DNA from: Chloroflexi bacterium UBA6265
GTDB lineage: Bacteria; Chloroflexota; Chloroflexia; Thermomicrobiales; UBA6265
Assembly (NCBI GenBank): GCA_002440805.1
Contig: DJVD01000289.1
Coordinates: 1-6,309 of the forward strand
Direction: 5' to 3'
Length of the DNA: 6,309 nucleotides
In this document: positions 5,382-6,309 of the stretch, piece by piece
Layout: each line of letters opens with the position of its first letter
Numbering within the stretch: position 1 is the stretch's first letter
Made by a program: the position numbers and the translations under genes
The notes under the pieces: model-generated
Told to the model about the DNA's origin: nothing
What the model saw: only the letters and a program-made list of their open reading frames with translations
Database searches by the model: none

Positions 5382-6309
5382 TTATTGCCGGGATGCTGAG
5401 TCCAGCGCGAACCATCCCTCCCGACCTTCCCAGCGACCACCATTGCGCAGATGCTCGATGATGCCTCGCTCAAGTGATGAATTGGGGGTGATCGTATCGA
5501 TGTCGCGCACATGCTTGCCGAATACGAACTGCATCACCGAATCGCTGGCGTCATATGCATCCTCGGTGAGGGTAAACCGGTCCTGGAATCGAATGATGTT
5601 CGACTGCGGCTTGAGGATGGTCTTCAACCTGGGATCGAGTAGCCACGAGTTGCAAATGCCAAAATGCACGGGCCAGTCCGGAAAGTAGGTTGCGAAAAAG
5701 TGTTGCGCCTGGGTTATCGATTCGCTGCACGTATCGTGATCCATCGGTCCCATGAAATCAGGGATGTGTATGGACAGGGTATGGGTGTCCTTGTCGGCCT
5801 CGTACCCTGCAGTGTTCATCGATGCGGCAATCTCTTCGCCGGCGAGGTGTTGTTCAAACTGCAACCGTCCGATTTGATAGATCAGGCCACGGAAATGCAG
5901 CATGAGCCACCACATGACGCCCAGGCCACCCACGCCTTCACGTTTCCGGTGAACACGGATATTTCGACCAAGATCTGCCAGCGTTGCCTGCGAAATATCG
6001 TCAGGTATATTGCGGGACTGATGATATGCCTGCGCAAAAGGAAGACACGCCGTAAGCAACTGCACGTAGAAATAACGAGAGGCGGGATCGTTGAAGTTTT
6101 TCAGTGCGGCGAACGGGGTAGGGCGGTCGATCTGGCCCATAGAGGAAACCAGGTAGGCAGCTCCTTGCTGGAGGATGCGATACAGTTCCGGATCAGATTC
6201 TGGCGAGGGTGTAGTGGCGATTACATCCCCGAGGTCTTCGTCGGGCACCTCAACGTACTGCAGCCACGCTTTCCATGTGTCGGCATCCGGGACTTGCACA
6301 CGAACGACG
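5382..6309 (-). CDS. NAT_N/GNAT_C-type acyltransferase-domain protein (5' end possibly beyond the window)
   Basis: A predicted soluble protein resembling the 'acyltransferase domain-containing' family, with an N-terminal NAT_N-like helical region and a C-terminal GNAT-like region. The acyl donor and acceptor are unknown. Numbered from the first in-frame GTG (6297-6299), conserved blocks are DPASRYFYVQLL at 71-82, IPDDISQATLADLGRN at 98-113, GVGGLGVMWWLMLHFRGLIY at 122-141 continuing into QIGRLQFE, SIHIPDFMGP at 176-185, and the hallmark CNSWLLDPRL at 216-225. SNIIRFQDRF and MQFVFGK follow, then SLERGIIEHLRNGGRW near the C-terminus. With that GTG the protein is 305 residues, close to family size. 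The frame stays open to the right edge and no Shine-Dalgarno is visible before the GTG, so the true start may lie outside. It precedes ctaA by 131 bp on the same strand, and nothing in the window suggests a pathway. The family call rests on recalled motifs. Confidence 0.78.
   Translation of the reverse strand, partial: VVRVQVPDADTWKAWLQYVEVPDEDLGDVIATTPSPESDPELYRILQQGAAYLVSSMGQIDRPTPFAALKNFNDPASRYFYVQLLTACLPFAQAYHQSRNIPDDISQATLADLGRNIRVHRKREGVGGLGVMWWLMLHFRGLIYQIGRLQFEQHLAGEEIAASMNTAGYEADKDTHTLSIHIPDFMGPMDHDTCSESITQAQHFFATYFPDWPVHFGICNSWLLDPRLKTILKPQSNIIRFQDRFTLTEDAYDASDSVMQFVFGKHVRDIDTITPNSSLERGIIEHLRNGGRWEGREGWFALDSASRQ

Noticed and set aside
1..6309. CRISPR array, insertion sequence, prophage or defence system
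   Set aside because: I saw no direct repeats with regular spacing, transposase or integrase motifs, or defence domains. The whole window is accounted for by housekeeping genes and short spacers.

Overview
This is an ordinary bacterial chromosomal segment, moderately GC-rich, densely packed with housekeeping genes. The gene set (GalE, GlyA, a WecA/TagO-type sugar-phosphate transferase, RsfS, a CAT-anticodon tRNA, heme A synthase CtaA, and a NAT_N/GNAT_C-type acyltransferase) suggests a free-living aerobe. Heme A is only needed by aa3/caa3-type terminal oxidases. CtaA with both loop cysteine pairs, the 'RVN...' variant of the transferase N-terminal motif, and the acyltransferase family are most reminiscent of Chloroflexota (possibly Thermomicrobia-like). 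That is an impression from memory of the families, not a demonstrated placement.

Layout. Positions 1-978 (minus) hold galE, nearly complete and cut by the left edge just before its C-terminus. It is divergent from a plus-strand pair, glyA (1113-2366) and a polytopic glycosyl-1-phosphate transferase (2401-3465), 34 bp apart and probably co-transcribed. The 134-bp divergent spacer carries an extended -10 candidate and a near-perfect 17-bp dyad. The plus-strand pair ends at a strong intrinsic terminator (3467-3499). From there to the right edge everything is on the minus strand. Read in the direction of transcription the order is acyltransferase (5' end at or beyond 6309), ctaA, tRNA(CAT), rsfS, and a 60-residue membrane protein. 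The 3' end of this block converges on the same terminator.

How the genes fit together. galE and the WecA/TagO-like transferase both belong to envelope-polysaccharide biosynthesis: one interconverts UDP-sugars, the other loads the first sugar-phosphate onto undecaprenyl phosphate. glyA supplies glycine and one-carbon units. ctaA serves respiration. rsfS tunes ribosome subunit joining, and the tRNA serves decoding. The short gaps between ctaA, the tRNA, rsfS and the small membrane protein (32, 35 and 28 bp) suggest a shared transcript.

I found no CRISPR array, transposase, integrase, attachment site, toxin-antitoxin pair or defence cassette, and nothing that amounts to a new multi-gene system. 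The items most worth a second look are the uncharacterised 60-aa protein, whose membrane helix has glycine at every fourth position; the mixed identity of the CAT tRNA; the dyad at the glyA promoter; and the degenerate N-terminal motif of the transferase. No stretch longer than about 135 bp lacks a gene.
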